The position numbers and the translations under genes are program-made. From NCBI GenBank assembly GCA_018433835.1, contig JAHDQM010000027.1, positions 1 through 64,000 of the forward strand: a DNA stretch of 64,000 nucleotides, read 5' to 3'. Source of the DNA: Methanoculleus sp. (GTDB taxonomy: Archaea > Halobacteriota > Methanomicrobia > Methanomicrobiales > Methanoculleaceae). Positions 44,180-52,846 of this stretch are shown one piece after another (positions within the stretch are counted from its first letter, which is position 1; each line of letters begins with the position of its first letter). The notes beneath the pieces are model-generated. The model searched no databases and was not told where the DNA came from. It worked only from the letters and a program-made list of their open reading frames with translations.

Positions 44180-45913
44180 CTAAGACCTCAGTACCTTTTT
44201 TAACTCCGGAAGCGGGCGGGCATTGACGATATCCCCGGCCGTTAGCCATCCCCGCCGGGCGGTCGCGACGCCGAACTCCATGTACCGGAGGTTCTCCCGA
44301 TTGTGCGCGTCTGAGGCGAGCGAGAACCGGACGCCCGCCTCGCGTGCTGCGCGGGCGTTGACATCGGAGAGGTCCAGCCTGCCTGGAAACGCGTTGATCT
44401 CCATAAGGACGCCGAGCGCTGCCGCGGCATCGAAGACCGCGGCGAGATCGATCCGGTAGGGCTCCCGCGAGAGAAGTATCCTTCCTGTCGGGTGGCCGAT
44501 GATGTCGACGTGATCGTTGTGCATCGCCGTGAGGACCCGTTCGGTCATCTCCCGCTCGGACTGCTTGAACCCCGAGTGGACGCTCGCCACCACAACGTCG
44601 AGGTCCGCAAGAGTGCTGTCCGGGAGGTCGATCCTGCCGTCCATGCCGATGTTGCACTCGGTGCCGGCAAGAAGGGTGAAGCCGCCGTCGCTCTCACGGT
44701 TGATCCGCTCGATCTCGCGCACCTGCTCGGCAAGGCGCCCGGGGGAGAGGCCGCGGGCGATATGGAGAGTCTCTGCATGGTCGCAGATGGCGATGTACTC
44801 GTAGCCGAGCGCCCGCGCCCCTTCCGCCATCTCCTCGATGGAATGGGCGCCCTCGCTCCAGCGGGTATGGACGTGGAGGTCGCCCCTGATCGACCCGTAG
44901 CCGACGAGGTCGGGAAGATTCCCGGTCCAGGCGGCCTCGATCTCGCCCCGGTCCTCCCGGAGCTCCGGCTCGATCCAGGCGAGACCGAGGGCCCGGTAGA
45001 CTCCGGCCTCGTCCTTTCCCGCGACCGTCCGGCCGCTTGCAAGGTCCACGAGCCCGTACTCGTTCAGCCGCCAGTTCCTTGCGATGGCAAGCTTCCTGAG
45101 AGCAATGTTATGCTCCTTCGAACCCGTGAAGTACTGGAGCGCAGCCCCGAAATGCTCGTCCTCCACCACCCGGAGATCGACCTGGATGCCGGTCGCGAGC
45201 ACCACCGAGGTCTTCGTCGTCCCCCGGACGAGGACTCGCTCGACCCCGGGGAGGGTGGCAAAGACCTCCATCACCGCCTCGGGACGCGTTGAGGTCACGA
45301 GGACGTCCACGTCCCCGATCGTCTCCTTCCTGCGGCGTATCGAACCGGCGAGGCTCACCTGCCCGACCGAGGCGAGCGATAAGAGGCGGCGCTCGATATC
45401 CCGGGCGATAGGCAGGATGTACCCGAGGAGGCGGCGCTCCTTTGCCGTCCTGCTCACCCGGATGCTCGCGAGGATGTTCTGCTCCGTCTTCTCCGCAAAG
45501 CCGGGGAGGTCGCGGATCCGGCCGGCCAACGCCTTCGCCTCCAGGTCGTCGACGGTCCGGATACCGAGTTCCCGGGAGAGGGCGATCGCCTTCTTCGGCC
45601 CGATCCCCTCGAGCCGGGTCAGATGCTGCACGCCCTCCGGGAGTTCCTCGCGGAGAGACGTCAGGTACGCGAGGCTGCCGGTCTCGACGAACTCACGGAT
45701 CTTTTCGGCGATACCTTTGCCGACCCCGGGGATCTCGTCGAGGTCTCCTTCCCGTGCGACGTCGGCGATATCCCCCGGCAGGGTCTCGATCGCCTGCGCC
45801 GCCCGCCGGTATGCCTCCGGCTTGAACCGGACACCCTTGATCTCAAGCAGATCGGCGACCTCGTAGAGGATTGCCGCGACCTCCATATTGGTCACCCGTG
45901 AAAGACTCTCCAT
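44180..45913 (-). CDS. polX: DNA polymerase family X with PHP domain
   Basis: A 577-residue gap-filling polymerase with 3'-5' exonuclease. Order: helix-hairpin-helix region (IPGVGKGIAEKI, LEGIGPKKAIALSREL), palm with SIRRRKETIGDVDVLV (catalytic DxD) and QVDLRVV, then a PHP domain with DLHVHTRWSEG, CDHAETLHIARG and DIIGHPTGRI metal ligands. Start chosen because GGAGGTG lies 9 bp upstream. It follows the ligase gene by 4 bp, so the two form a repair operon. Confidence 0.93.
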   Translation of the reverse strand: MESLSRVTNMEVAAILYEVADLLEIKGVRFKPEAYRRAAQAIETLPGDIADVAREGDLDEIPGVGKGIAEKIREFVETGSLAYLTSLREELPEGVQHLTRLEGIGPKKAIALSRELGIRTVDDLEAKALAGRIRDLPGFAEKTEQNILASIRVSRTAKERRLLGYILPIARDIERRLLSLASVGQVSLAGSIRRRKETIGDVDVLVTSTRPEAVMEVFATLPGVERVLVRGTTKTSVVLATGIQVDLRVVEDEHFGAALQYFTGSKEHNIALRKLAIARNWRLNEYGLVDLASGRTVAGKDEAGVYRALGLAWIEPELREDRGEIEAAWTGNLPDLVGYGSIRGDLHVHTRWSEGAHSIEEMAEGARALGYEYIAICDHAETLHIARGLSPGRLAEQVREIERINRESDGGFTLLAGTECNIGMDGRIDLPDSTLADLDVVVASVHSGFKQSEREMTERVLTAMHNDHVDIIGHPTGRILLSREPYRIDLAAVFDAAAALGVLMEINAFPGRLDLSDVNARAAREAGVRFSLASDAHNRENLRYMEFGVATARRGWLTAGDIVNARPLPELKKVLRS

Positions 45914-45917
45914 ACCG

Positions 45918-47657
45918 TCACACCTCCCTTTGCCGGCGGAACATGGCCGCGACCTCGGCGGCCGTCGTCGCCTGTTCCGGGCTCTTCTCGTCCCGCCACC
46001 GCACGAACCTCGGGAACCGCAGGGCGAGCCCCCGCCGCCGCTCCGGGTCCCAGTTGCAGGTATGGACGGGGCTCTCGGTGATCTCGAGCCCGAGCACCTC
46101 GACGACCAGGACCGGCGCGAACCAGAAGTCGGGCGCCGCCTGCGGGTTCACCACCACCCGCGCCGGCTGCCGGTCCACCTTTGCCGCGGCAAGCCGGCGG
46201 GGAAGGTCCGAGAGGTCAACGTCTGAGAATCCCGTTCCCATGCCGCAGACCGTCTGGAAGAGATCCTCCTCGTGGTTATAGGCGGCACAGAGGACCGAAC
46301 CGTAGGTCCCGGCCCGCTTCCCCCGACCTGCGTTGGCACCGACGATGACGAGGTCGAGCGTATCGGATAGATCGGGGCCATAATCGCTCTTCCACTTGAT
46401 CCACTGCCACTCCCGGGCCCCCGCCCGGTAGAACGAGTCCTCTGCGCACGACTTGCAGACGACCCCCTCGAGCCCCCGTTCGATGCAGGCGAGGTAGAAC
46501 TCCGTGATACCGTCGGTATCTCCCGTTACGATGCGGTCTGCAGGAGAGATGTGTTTATCCCGGCCGAGGATCTCCTCGAGTCTCGCCCGTCGGTCGGGGT
46601 AACTCCGGTAGAGGAAGGACTCGCCGTTTACGTAGAGGAGGTCGAAGGCCCGGTAGGTTGCGGGGATCTCGCCGGCGACCTCCCGGACACGGTACTTCCG
46701 GCGCCGCCGCATCAGCGTCTGGAAGGGCCGGTAGGTGCCGGTCTCGTGGTCGAACGCGACGGCCTCGCCGTCGAGGATCGCCGCATCGGCCGTAACGTAT
46801 TGCCGGACGTGGCGGACGATATCGGGATACTGGCCGGTGACGTCGGTCAGCCGCCGCGAGAACAGGGTGACGTCGTCGCCGTCCTTGTGCGCCTGGATCC
46901 GCTCGCCGTCGTACTTCTCCTCGACGGCGATGACGGGGGAGCCGATCCGGTCGAGGATCTCCGATATCCGGGCGACCCGCTGGGTGAGCATCGGCCGGAT
47001 GGGCCGGTGCAGGGTGACCGAGATCGCCCGCACCCCGGCAAGCCCCTCCTCCCGGAGCGTCCGGGCCACGTGGCCGATATCGGAGGATATGTTGTAGGCA
47101 TGCTCGAGGGGCGGGCGCTCCGCCTTCGACCCCAGGAACGCCTCCGCCAGTGCATCGAGTATGGTCATGTCCCCGACGCCGAGCCGCATCTCCCCGGCCG
47201 CGAGGCGCGAGAGGTAACGCCGTTCCCGGGGCGTGGCGGCGGCGAGCAGCCCCGCGAGGAGGTCCACCTTCCGGTCGGCCGAACCCGGGCCGGATGCACG
47301 GGCGATCTCCGAAAGACTGCGGTGGACGTCGGCGACCGAGAGCGGCTCTCCGCCCGGGGCCGCGATCAGCCGGGCGGCGACGTCGCCGTAATCGCCGAGT
47401 TCCCGCGCCGCCGCCTCGACCGACGCGGGGTCGGTGCCGGCCGCAAGGGCGATCGCTGCCGCCGCGGTCCGGTCTCCGATGCCCAGGTTCACCTCGCTGT
47501 ACCCGGGCCCGATCTCCCCGAGCACAAAGTAGCAGACGATCCCGATCTCGTCCGGCGGCGCCACGGCAAGCAGCCGGGCAAGGAGCGCGATCATCTCGTT
47601 TCGGGACGATGTCGCCTCGAGCCTCTCAAAACAGGAGGCGAGGGTTGCAAATTTCAC
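45918..47657 (-). CDS. lig: ATP-dependent DNA ligase
   Basis: A 579-residue archaeal ligase sealing nicks in replication and repair. The N-terminal DNA-binding domain is helical. The nucleotidyl site is EEKYDGERIQAHKDG (Lys that becomes adenylated), followed by LDGEAVAFD, AFDLLYVNGES, GLEGVVCKS and WIKWKSDYG. The OB domain ends DFWFAPVLVVEVLGLEI and LRFPRFVRWRDEK. Length and motif order are normal. First gene of the lig-polX pair. Confidence 0.95.
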   Translation of the reverse strand: MKFATLASCFERLEATSSRNEMIALLARLLAVAPPDEIGIVCYFVLGEIGPGYSEVNLGIGDRTAAAAIALAAGTDPASVEAAARELGDYGDVAARLIAAPGGEPLSVADVHRSLSEIARASGPGSADRKVDLLAGLLAAATPRERRYLSRLAAGEMRLGVGDMTILDALAEAFLGSKAERPPLEHAYNISSDIGHVARTLREEGLAGVRAISVTLHRPIRPMLTQRVARISEILDRIGSPVIAVEEKYDGERIQAHKDGDDVTLFSRRLTDVTGQYPDIVRHVRQYVTADAAILDGEAVAFDHETGTYRPFQTLMRRRRKYRVREVAGEIPATYRAFDLLYVNGESFLYRSYPDRRARLEEILGRDKHISPADRIVTGDTDGITEFYLACIERGLEGVVCKSCAEDSFYRAGAREWQWIKWKSDYGPDLSDTLDLVIVGANAGRGKRAGTYGSVLCAAYNHEEDLFQTVCGMGTGFSDVDLSDLPRRLAAAKVDRQPARVVVNPQAAPDFWFAPVLVVEVLGLEITESPVHTCNWDPERRRGLALRFPRFVRWRDEKSPEQATTAAEVAAMFRRQREV

Positions 47658-47752
47658 GATTACCTGACTTGTTCACTGCCGGGGGCTACTTGAACGTTGC
47701 GGTATGCGGCCCCGGGGGTCGGCTTTATCACCGGCGGGGATATGGTAGGTGC

Positions 47753-49063
47753 ATGGAACCCCTGATGCGGATCGAGCCCCCGGGCGAGAAAGCGCTCGGG
47801 ATACTCCGCCGGGACGCGAAGGTCATCTCCCCGTCGGTCATGCGGGAGTACCCCTTCGTGCTGCAGAAGGCGAGCGGCGTGAACCTCTGGGACGTCGACG
47901 CCAACCGTTACCTCGACTTCACGGCCGGGATCGCCGTGATGAACGTTGGCTGGAACCACCCGCAGGTCGTCTCCGCCGTCCAGGAGCAGGCGAAGTACCT
48001 CTCGCACGGGGCGTTCCTGGACTTCTGCTCCGAACGCCCTGTACAGTGCGCCGAAGAACTGGTCGACTTCCTTCCGGAAGGGCTCGACCGGGTCTACTAC
48101 TCCAACTCAGGAGCGGAGAGCATCGAAGCGGCGATGAAACTCGCCCGGCACCACACCGGCCGGAACTACTTCATAGCGTTCCACCGCGGGTTCCACGGAC
48201 GGACCTACGGCGCTCTCAGCCTCACGGCCGGAAAGACGATCCAGCGCCGTTCCTTCGGGCCGTTCCTGCCGGTGGTCCACGCGCCCTACCCGGACCCCTA
48301 CCACCCGCCCGGCGGCGATCCCGGCACCTGCGACGCCGACGTCGTGGCTTACCTCGAGGAGACGATCTTTCGCACCGAGGTCGCGCCTGAGGAGGTCGCC
48401 GCGATCTTCGTCGAGCCCGTGCTGGGGGAAGGAGGATACGTCGTCCCGCCGCCGGGCTTCCTCCCCCGGCTGCGGCGGCTCTGCGACGAGCACGGGATCC
48501 TCCTTGTAGCGGACGAAGTACAGTCGGGGTGTTTCCGGACCGGGCGGTTCCTCGCCTCCACCCACGCCGGCGTCACCCCCGACATCGTCTGCCTCGGGAA
48601 GGCTATCGGCGGGGGGCTGCCGTTCGGCGTCACCGTCGCCTCCGATGAGGTCATGGACTGGCCGCCCGGGTCGCACGCGAGCACCTTCGGCGGCAACAAC
48701 CTTGCCTGTGCCGCATCGCTCGCCGTGATGGACCTTCTCCGTGACGAGGGGTTCGGGGACCGGGTGACGGCCAGGGGCGGGTACCTGCTGCAGCGCCTGC
48801 GCGAGCTCGCGGAACGGCACCCGATCATCGGCGACGTCCGCGGCCTCGGGCTCATGGTCGGGATGGAACTGGTCCGGGACCGGTCAACGAAGGAGCCGGC
48901 ACGAGAAGAGCGGGAGACGATCCTCCGGCACGCGTTCGAGCGCGGCCTCGTCCTCCTCCCTGCAGGAGAGTCGGTGATCCGGTTCAGCCCTCCCCTGATC
49001 GTGGATGAGGAGGATATCGATACGGGCGTCGATATCCTGGACAGGGTCATGGAGGGGTTCTAA
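47753..49063 (+). CDS. Class-III aminotransferase (ornithine/4-aminobutyrate type)
   Basis: A 436-residue PLP enzyme. Seen: YLDFTAGIAVMNVGWNHPQV, YYSNSGAESIEAAMKLARHHTGR, HRGFHGRTYGALSLT, LLVADEVQSGCFRTG and the PLP lysine in CLGKAIGGGLPFG, then STFGGNNLACAAS. The next gene, 16 bp away, encodes a semialdehyde dehydrogenase, suggesting an amine-to-acid route such as ornithine to glutamate or GABA to succinate. Acetylornithine aminotransferase is less likely from this context. Confidence 0.85.
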   Translation: MEPLMRIEPPGEKALGILRRDAKVISPSVMREYPFVLQKASGVNLWDVDANRYLDFTAGIAVMNVGWNHPQVVSAVQEQAKYLSHGAFLDFCSERPVQCAEELVDFLPEGLDRVYYSNSGAESIEAAMKLARHHTGRNYFIAFHRGFHGRTYGALSLTAGKTIQRRSFGPFLPVVHAPYPDPYHPPGGDPGTCDADVVAYLEETIFRTEVAPEEVAAIFVEPVLGEGGYVVPPPGFLPRLRRLCDEHGILLVADEVQSGCFRTGRFLASTHAGVTPDIVCLGKAIGGGLPFGVTVASDEVMDWPPGSHASTFGGNNLACAASLAVMDLLRDEGFGDRVTARGGYLLQRLRELAERHPIIGDVRGLGLMVGMELVRDRSTKEPAREERETILRHAFERGLVLLPAGESVIRFSPPLIVDEEDIDTGVDILDRVMEGF

Positions 49064-49078
49064 AAGGAGGTTGATGGT

Positions 49079-50668
49079 ATGCGGGAGTCAGGAAAAGTCA
49101 CCTATGTTTCGCTTGAAACCGACGAGAGTTTTCACGGCGAGTACGAAGTCGCCCTGCTCGCAATCGAGCAGGAGTTCGGGGAGCGCCATCCGATGTACAT
49201 CGACGGACAGGAGGTCACCGCCCCCCGGGAGTTCGAGGCGAGATCCCCCATCGATCCGGGCATCCTGCTCGGGATCTTTCCCGCGGGGCGAGAGGAGCAC
49301 GCCCGGAAGGGTATCGCCGCGGCGAACGAGGCTTTTGGGGATTGGAGCCGGCGGGACTGGCAGGAACGGGTTGCGATCGTCAGGAAGACGGCCGACGCAA
49401 TGGAAGACCGGCTTTTTGCACTCGCGGCCTTGCTGACCTATGAGGCGGGGAAGACCCGCTACGAGGCGCTGGCGGAAGTCGGCGAGGCGGTCGATATGCT
49501 CCGGTACTACTGCAGGGTCTACGAGCAGAACAACGGTTACGTCTTTCCCATGCACTCCCCTGCACCCGGCGAGGAGTCCCGGAGCGTCATGCGCCCGTAT
49601 GGCGCCTGGGCGGTCATCTCCCCGTTCAACTTCCCCATCGCGCTTGCCGCGGGCATGATCACCGGTGCGCTCCTCACCGGGAACACGGTCGTCTTCAAAC
49701 CGACGAGCAAGACACCGCTCGCCGGGGTGAACCTCTACCGGCTCTTCGTGGAAGGCGGGGTCCCTCCCGGTGCGATCAACCTGGTGACCGGGCCCGGGGG
49801 TCCCTTCGGCAAGATCGCGGTAGCCCACCCGGACGTTGCCGGGATCGCGTTCACCGGCTCAAAGGCCGTGGGGACGTGGCTGCAACGGCAGCTCGCCACG
49901 GCGCAGCCCTACCACAAGCCGCTTGTCGCGGAACTGGGTAGCAAGAACCCGACGATCGTCACCGCGAGCGCCGATATCGAGAAAGCCGTCGAGGGCGTGG
50001 TCCGGGCAGCCTTCGGCTTTGCGGGACAGAAGTGCAGCGCCACCTCCCGGGTCTACGTCCATTCATCGGTTGCAGAAAGGTTCTTGCAGACGCTCCGGGA
50101 CCGGGTGGACCGGATGGAGGTCGGCGACCCCCGGCGGCGGGAAGTCGCGTACGGGCCCCTGATCGACGACGATGCACGGCTGACATTCCAGAAGGCGGTC
50201 GAGGAGGCGCTCCGGGACGGCGGCAGGCTTGTCGCCGGCGGGGAGGTGCTCGAGGAAGGGATCTACGGCCGGGGCGTTTGCGTCAGGCCCACGGTCATCG
50301 CCGGCCTCGCGCACGGCCACCGCCTCTTTTCGGAAGAACTCTTCGTCCCGATCCTCACCGTCGGCACCTTCGAGACTCTGGACGAGGCCCTCACTCTCGC
50401 GAATGCGACGGATTACGGCCTGACGGCCGGGATATTTACAGGGGATCCGGCGGAGATCCGGGACTTCTTCGACCGGATCCGGTTCGGGGTCGTGTACGCC
50501 AACCGGCGCGGGGGGGCGACGACCGGAGCCTGGCCCGGCGCCCAGCCCTTCGGCGGCTGGAAGGCAAGCGGGTCGACGGGCAGGGGTGCCGGGGGGCCGT
50601 ACTACCTCCTCTCGTTCGTCCGCGAGCAGGCGCAGACGCGGGTGACGGAGCCGGCGGGCGGGAGATAA
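49079..50668 (+). CDS. Aldehyde dehydrogenase, pyrroline-5-carboxylate dehydrogenase-like
   Basis: A 529-residue NAD(P)-dependent aldehyde dehydrogenase. The N-terminal ~45 residues (FHGEYEVALLAIEQEFGERHP) resemble the RocA/PutA type. Catalytic residues: Asn in ISPFNFPIALAAG, Glu in LVAELGSKNP and Cys in GFAGQKCSATSR; C-terminal PFGGWKASGSTG. Strong AAGGAGG ribosome site. With the upstream aminotransferase it would oxidise the semialdehyde product, for example glutamate semialdehyde. Confidence 0.87.
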   Translation: MRESGKVTYVSLETDESFHGEYEVALLAIEQEFGERHPMYIDGQEVTAPREFEARSPIDPGILLGIFPAGREEHARKGIAAANEAFGDWSRRDWQERVAIVRKTADAMEDRLFALAALLTYEAGKTRYEALAEVGEAVDMLRYYCRVYEQNNGYVFPMHSPAPGEESRSVMRPYGAWAVISPFNFPIALAAGMITGALLTGNTVVFKPTSKTPLAGVNLYRLFVEGGVPPGAINLVTGPGGPFGKIAVAHPDVAGIAFTGSKAVGTWLQRQLATAQPYHKPLVAELGSKNPTIVTASADIEKAVEGVVRAAFGFAGQKCSATSRVYVHSSVAERFLQTLRDRVDRMEVGDPRRREVAYGPLIDDDARLTFQKAVEEALRDGGRLVAGGEVLEEGIYGRGVCVRPTVIAGLAHGHRLFSEELFVPILTVGTFETLDEALTLANATDYGLTAGIFTGDPAEIRDFFDRIRFGVVYANRRGGATTGAWPGAQPFGGWKASGSTGRGAGGPYYLLSFVREQAQTRVTEPAGGR

Positions 50669-50740
50669 GGACCCTCCTGCTCGCCGCGTCGCCGATAACT
50701 CAATAAGGGTAGAGTAACCTTCCTTTATCAGAGGGATCGC

Positions 50741-51187
50741 ATGGGTGAGCGCAGTCAGGAATCGGTCGCCGAAGTCCTCATTTCAAGGATCATCGGCCTC
50801 GTCGTCTTCCTGATCGTGCTGGGCATCTTAAATGTCCTGGCCGGCGCCTACGTCCAGACCCCCATCTTCCTCCAGATCGTCGCTTTCCTCAACGTCAACC
50901 TCGGGCTGCTCATCCTGATCACGGCCATCTTCCTCATCGGCGACCTCTTCGGGGCCCTTGCATTTCCCCTGAACCTGCCGGGCCCGATCTTCGGCGCCGT
51001 CGGTGCCGTACTCCTGGTCATGTTTCTCTTCCGGCTCTTCTCGCTCGTCGGCGAGGTTACCGGCATCGAAGTCTTTTCCCTGTTCGAGAGGGCGCTTGCG
51101 CTTCCGGTCTACGCACTCGTCTTCATCGTGGTGCTCATCGGGGGATACGTCGCGCTCTTTGCGGATCCGCCGCCGGGCCGGGCGTGA
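50741..51187 (+). CDS. Small integral membrane protein, unknown
   Basis: A 148-residue protein with four membrane spans (IIGLVVFLIVLGILNVLAG, NVNLGLLILITAIFLIGDLF, IFGAVGAVLLVMFLFRLFSLV, LPVYALVFIVVLIGGYVALF) and short loops. No family recognised. GGATCGC precedes the ATG. It follows the aldehyde dehydrogenase by ~70 bp, but nothing ties it to that pathway. Confidence 0.7.
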   Translation: MGERSQESVAEVLISRIIGLVVFLIVLGILNVLAGAYVQTPIFLQIVAFLNVNLGLLILITAIFLIGDLFGALAFPLNLPGPIFGAVGAVLLVMFLFRLFSLVGEVTGIEVFSLFERALALPVYALVFIVVLIGGYVALFADPPPGRA

Positions 51188-51194
51188 GCCCGGG

Positions 51195-51458
51195 CTACTC
51201 GAACCCCTCCGTCTCCTCGAACGTCTTTACCTCGCAGTCCTGCAAACTGCCGGTCTCCGGGTCCATGTGAACCACAACAAAGAGTTCGTGCTCGCGGCTC
51301 TCCCAGAGGGCAAGGGCGGGTTTGTCCTCCTTCGCCCGGAATCCGAGACCTTCGAGGCCCTTCCGGATTCCGTCGTAGGTGGCGTTTGCGACGATCATCT
51401 CCCGGACCCGGCCCTTCATGGCCTCCTGCTCCTCCCGGTCAATCTGTACTCGTTTGGG
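51195..51458 (-). CDS. Small cytosolic protein, paralogue of 51552 gene
   Basis: An 87-residue protein: MKGRVREMIVANATYDGIRK, LGFRAKEDKPALALW, HELFVVVHMDPETG, VKTFEET. It aligns over most of its length with the protein at 51552-51836 (ELIQSTPDYADIRETLRSLNF...IFVLLQMNLGGG...VATYEDL). The start MPKRVQID at 51458 is chosen over one seven codons upstream. An alpha-beta fold is likely; function unknown. Confidence 0.6.
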   Translation of the reverse strand, partial: PKRVQIDREEQEAMKGRVREMIVANATYDGIRKGLEGLGFRAKEDKPALALWESREHELFVVVHMDPETGSLQDCEVKTFEETEGFE

Positions 51459-51551
51459 CATGCGAGAACCATACCCCACACGCCCAGATAAACCTGACCC
51501 GGCAGGGATGGTTGAGAAGAGGGGGGCGCCGCGGGCTACGAGAAAAAGCCG

Positions 51552-51836
51552 TTACCGGGCGTTGTATACGGCAGACCCCCCCTCGCGGCGTTCCAGGTCC
51601 TCGTAGGTAGCCACCCTGTACCCCGCATACCCGCCCCCGAGGTTCATCTGCAGGAGGACGAATATCCTGAGCCCGGGATGCACCCAGATCGCGACATCGG
51701 CATTATCCTGCTCCGGTATGAAATTTAACGACCGGAGCGTTTCCCTGATGTCGGCGTAGTCGGGCGTCGACTGGATCAGCTCCTCGATCTCCACCATCAC
51801 AGCCCGCTGCTGCAGTGTCTCGATCTCTCCAAGCAT
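51552..51836 (-). CDS. Small cytosolic protein, paralogue of 51195 gene
   Basis: A 94-residue protein starting at an ATG behind GGGGGTGG. Helical N terminus (EIETLQQRAVMVEIEELIQ), then DYADIRETLRSLNFIPEQ, ADVAIWVHPGLRIFVLLQMN and YRVATYEDLERR. It shares this layout with the neighbouring gene on the same strand, so the two arose by tandem duplication. A start 11 codons upstream is possible. Confidence 0.6.
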   Translation of the reverse strand: MLGEIETLQQRAVMVEIEELIQSTPDYADIRETLRSLNFIPEQDNADVAIWVHPGLRIFVLLQMNLGGGYAGYRVATYEDLERREGGSAVYNAR

Positions 51837-52045
51837 GCCACCCCCGATCGGCCCTCTCGTATAAAACATGATCCGGGGCCGGATCCGGATAACAACCGCG
51901 TATTCTACAGTGCCGCCCCGGGGTAGCGGTCCGGGCATTGCGGCCGTAGGACCGTGCCGGCGAGGCGGACCGGCCGGATGGGGTGCACAACCTTCATCAG
52001 AGACCTCGTGAAAACATACTGCAACGGAGTCCCGCACGAAAGCCT

Positions 52046-52846
52046 ATGACCGACGACGATGACTCAAGGACGCTGGTCCTCGATATAGACACCGACGATC
52101 TGCAGGAACTCTCCGAATACCTGGACGTGCTGAGCAGCAGCACACGCTTGAAGATCCTGAAGGTCATCGAACGAAGGCCAAAAGACGTCCGGCAGATCTC
52201 ATACGAGATCGAGACGAGTTACGAGAACACAAAAAAGCATCTCGACAAGCTGCTGAGCATCGGGGTCGTCCGCAAAGAGGCCGGCCTCTCGCGCCCGACC
52301 GCAAAAGGGATTCACCCGGTCTGGAAATACTCCCTCGTGCCAGGGGGGCTTGAGGCGATCACGAGGAGCCTCGGGCTCTTCTCGAACCTGAAACTGACGC
52401 TCACGGATGCCGTGCTCGCGAAGAAACTCGCCGGTGTTCGGGAGACGTTTTCGGGGGAGTTCGCCGGGCAACCCCCGGTCGTCATCCTCCTCGGCGGGGC
52501 GGAGGACGGCAGGGTCTTTGCGCTCGCGCACGACAGCATCGACATAGGGAGGGCGGACCCGGGAGCTCCCGGCCGTTCCGGGCAGGAGATCGTCCTCGGC
52601 GAGGAGTACGCGGCGGTCACCCGCGTTTCGAGACCGCACGCCCGGCTCACCCGCCGCCGGGACGGCGCCTGGCTTATCGAAGACTGCGGCAGCACCGGCG
52701 GCACATTCGTGAACGGCACGCCGCTTGACCGGGGCACGCGGCGGGAGCTCCACGACGGGGACCTCGTCGAACTCGCGAAGGGCGCGCGGGGAGCAACCCT
52801 CGTCTTCGTTGTTCCCGGGGGGGTGCCGGTGCCGGATGCTGCCTGA
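52046..52846 (+). CDS. Winged-helix/FHA-domain protein
   Basis: A 266-residue protein. Residues ~15-95 form an ArsR-like winged helix (YLDVLSSSTRLKILKVIERR, VRQISYEIETSYENTKKHLDKL). Residues ~170-260 form an FHA domain with the phosphothreonine-binding residues in IDIGRADPG, VSRPHARL and GSTGGTFVNGTPL. It should bind a phospho-Thr peptide, and the next gene, overlapping by 11 bp, is a Ser/Thr kinase. A phosphorylation-controlled transcription factor is the natural reading. Confidence 0.82.
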   Translation: MTDDDDSRTLVLDIDTDDLQELSEYLDVLSSSTRLKILKVIERRPKDVRQISYEIETSYENTKKHLDKLLSIGVVRKEAGLSRPTAKGIHPVWKYSLVPGGLEAITRSLGLFSNLKLTLTDAVLAKKLAGVRETFSGEFAGQPPVVILLGGAEDGRVFALAHDSIDIGRADPGAPGRSGQEIVLGEEYAAVTRVSRPHARLTRRRDGAWLIEDCGSTGGTFVNGTPLDRGTRRELHDGDLVELAKGARGATLVFVVPGGVPVPDAA

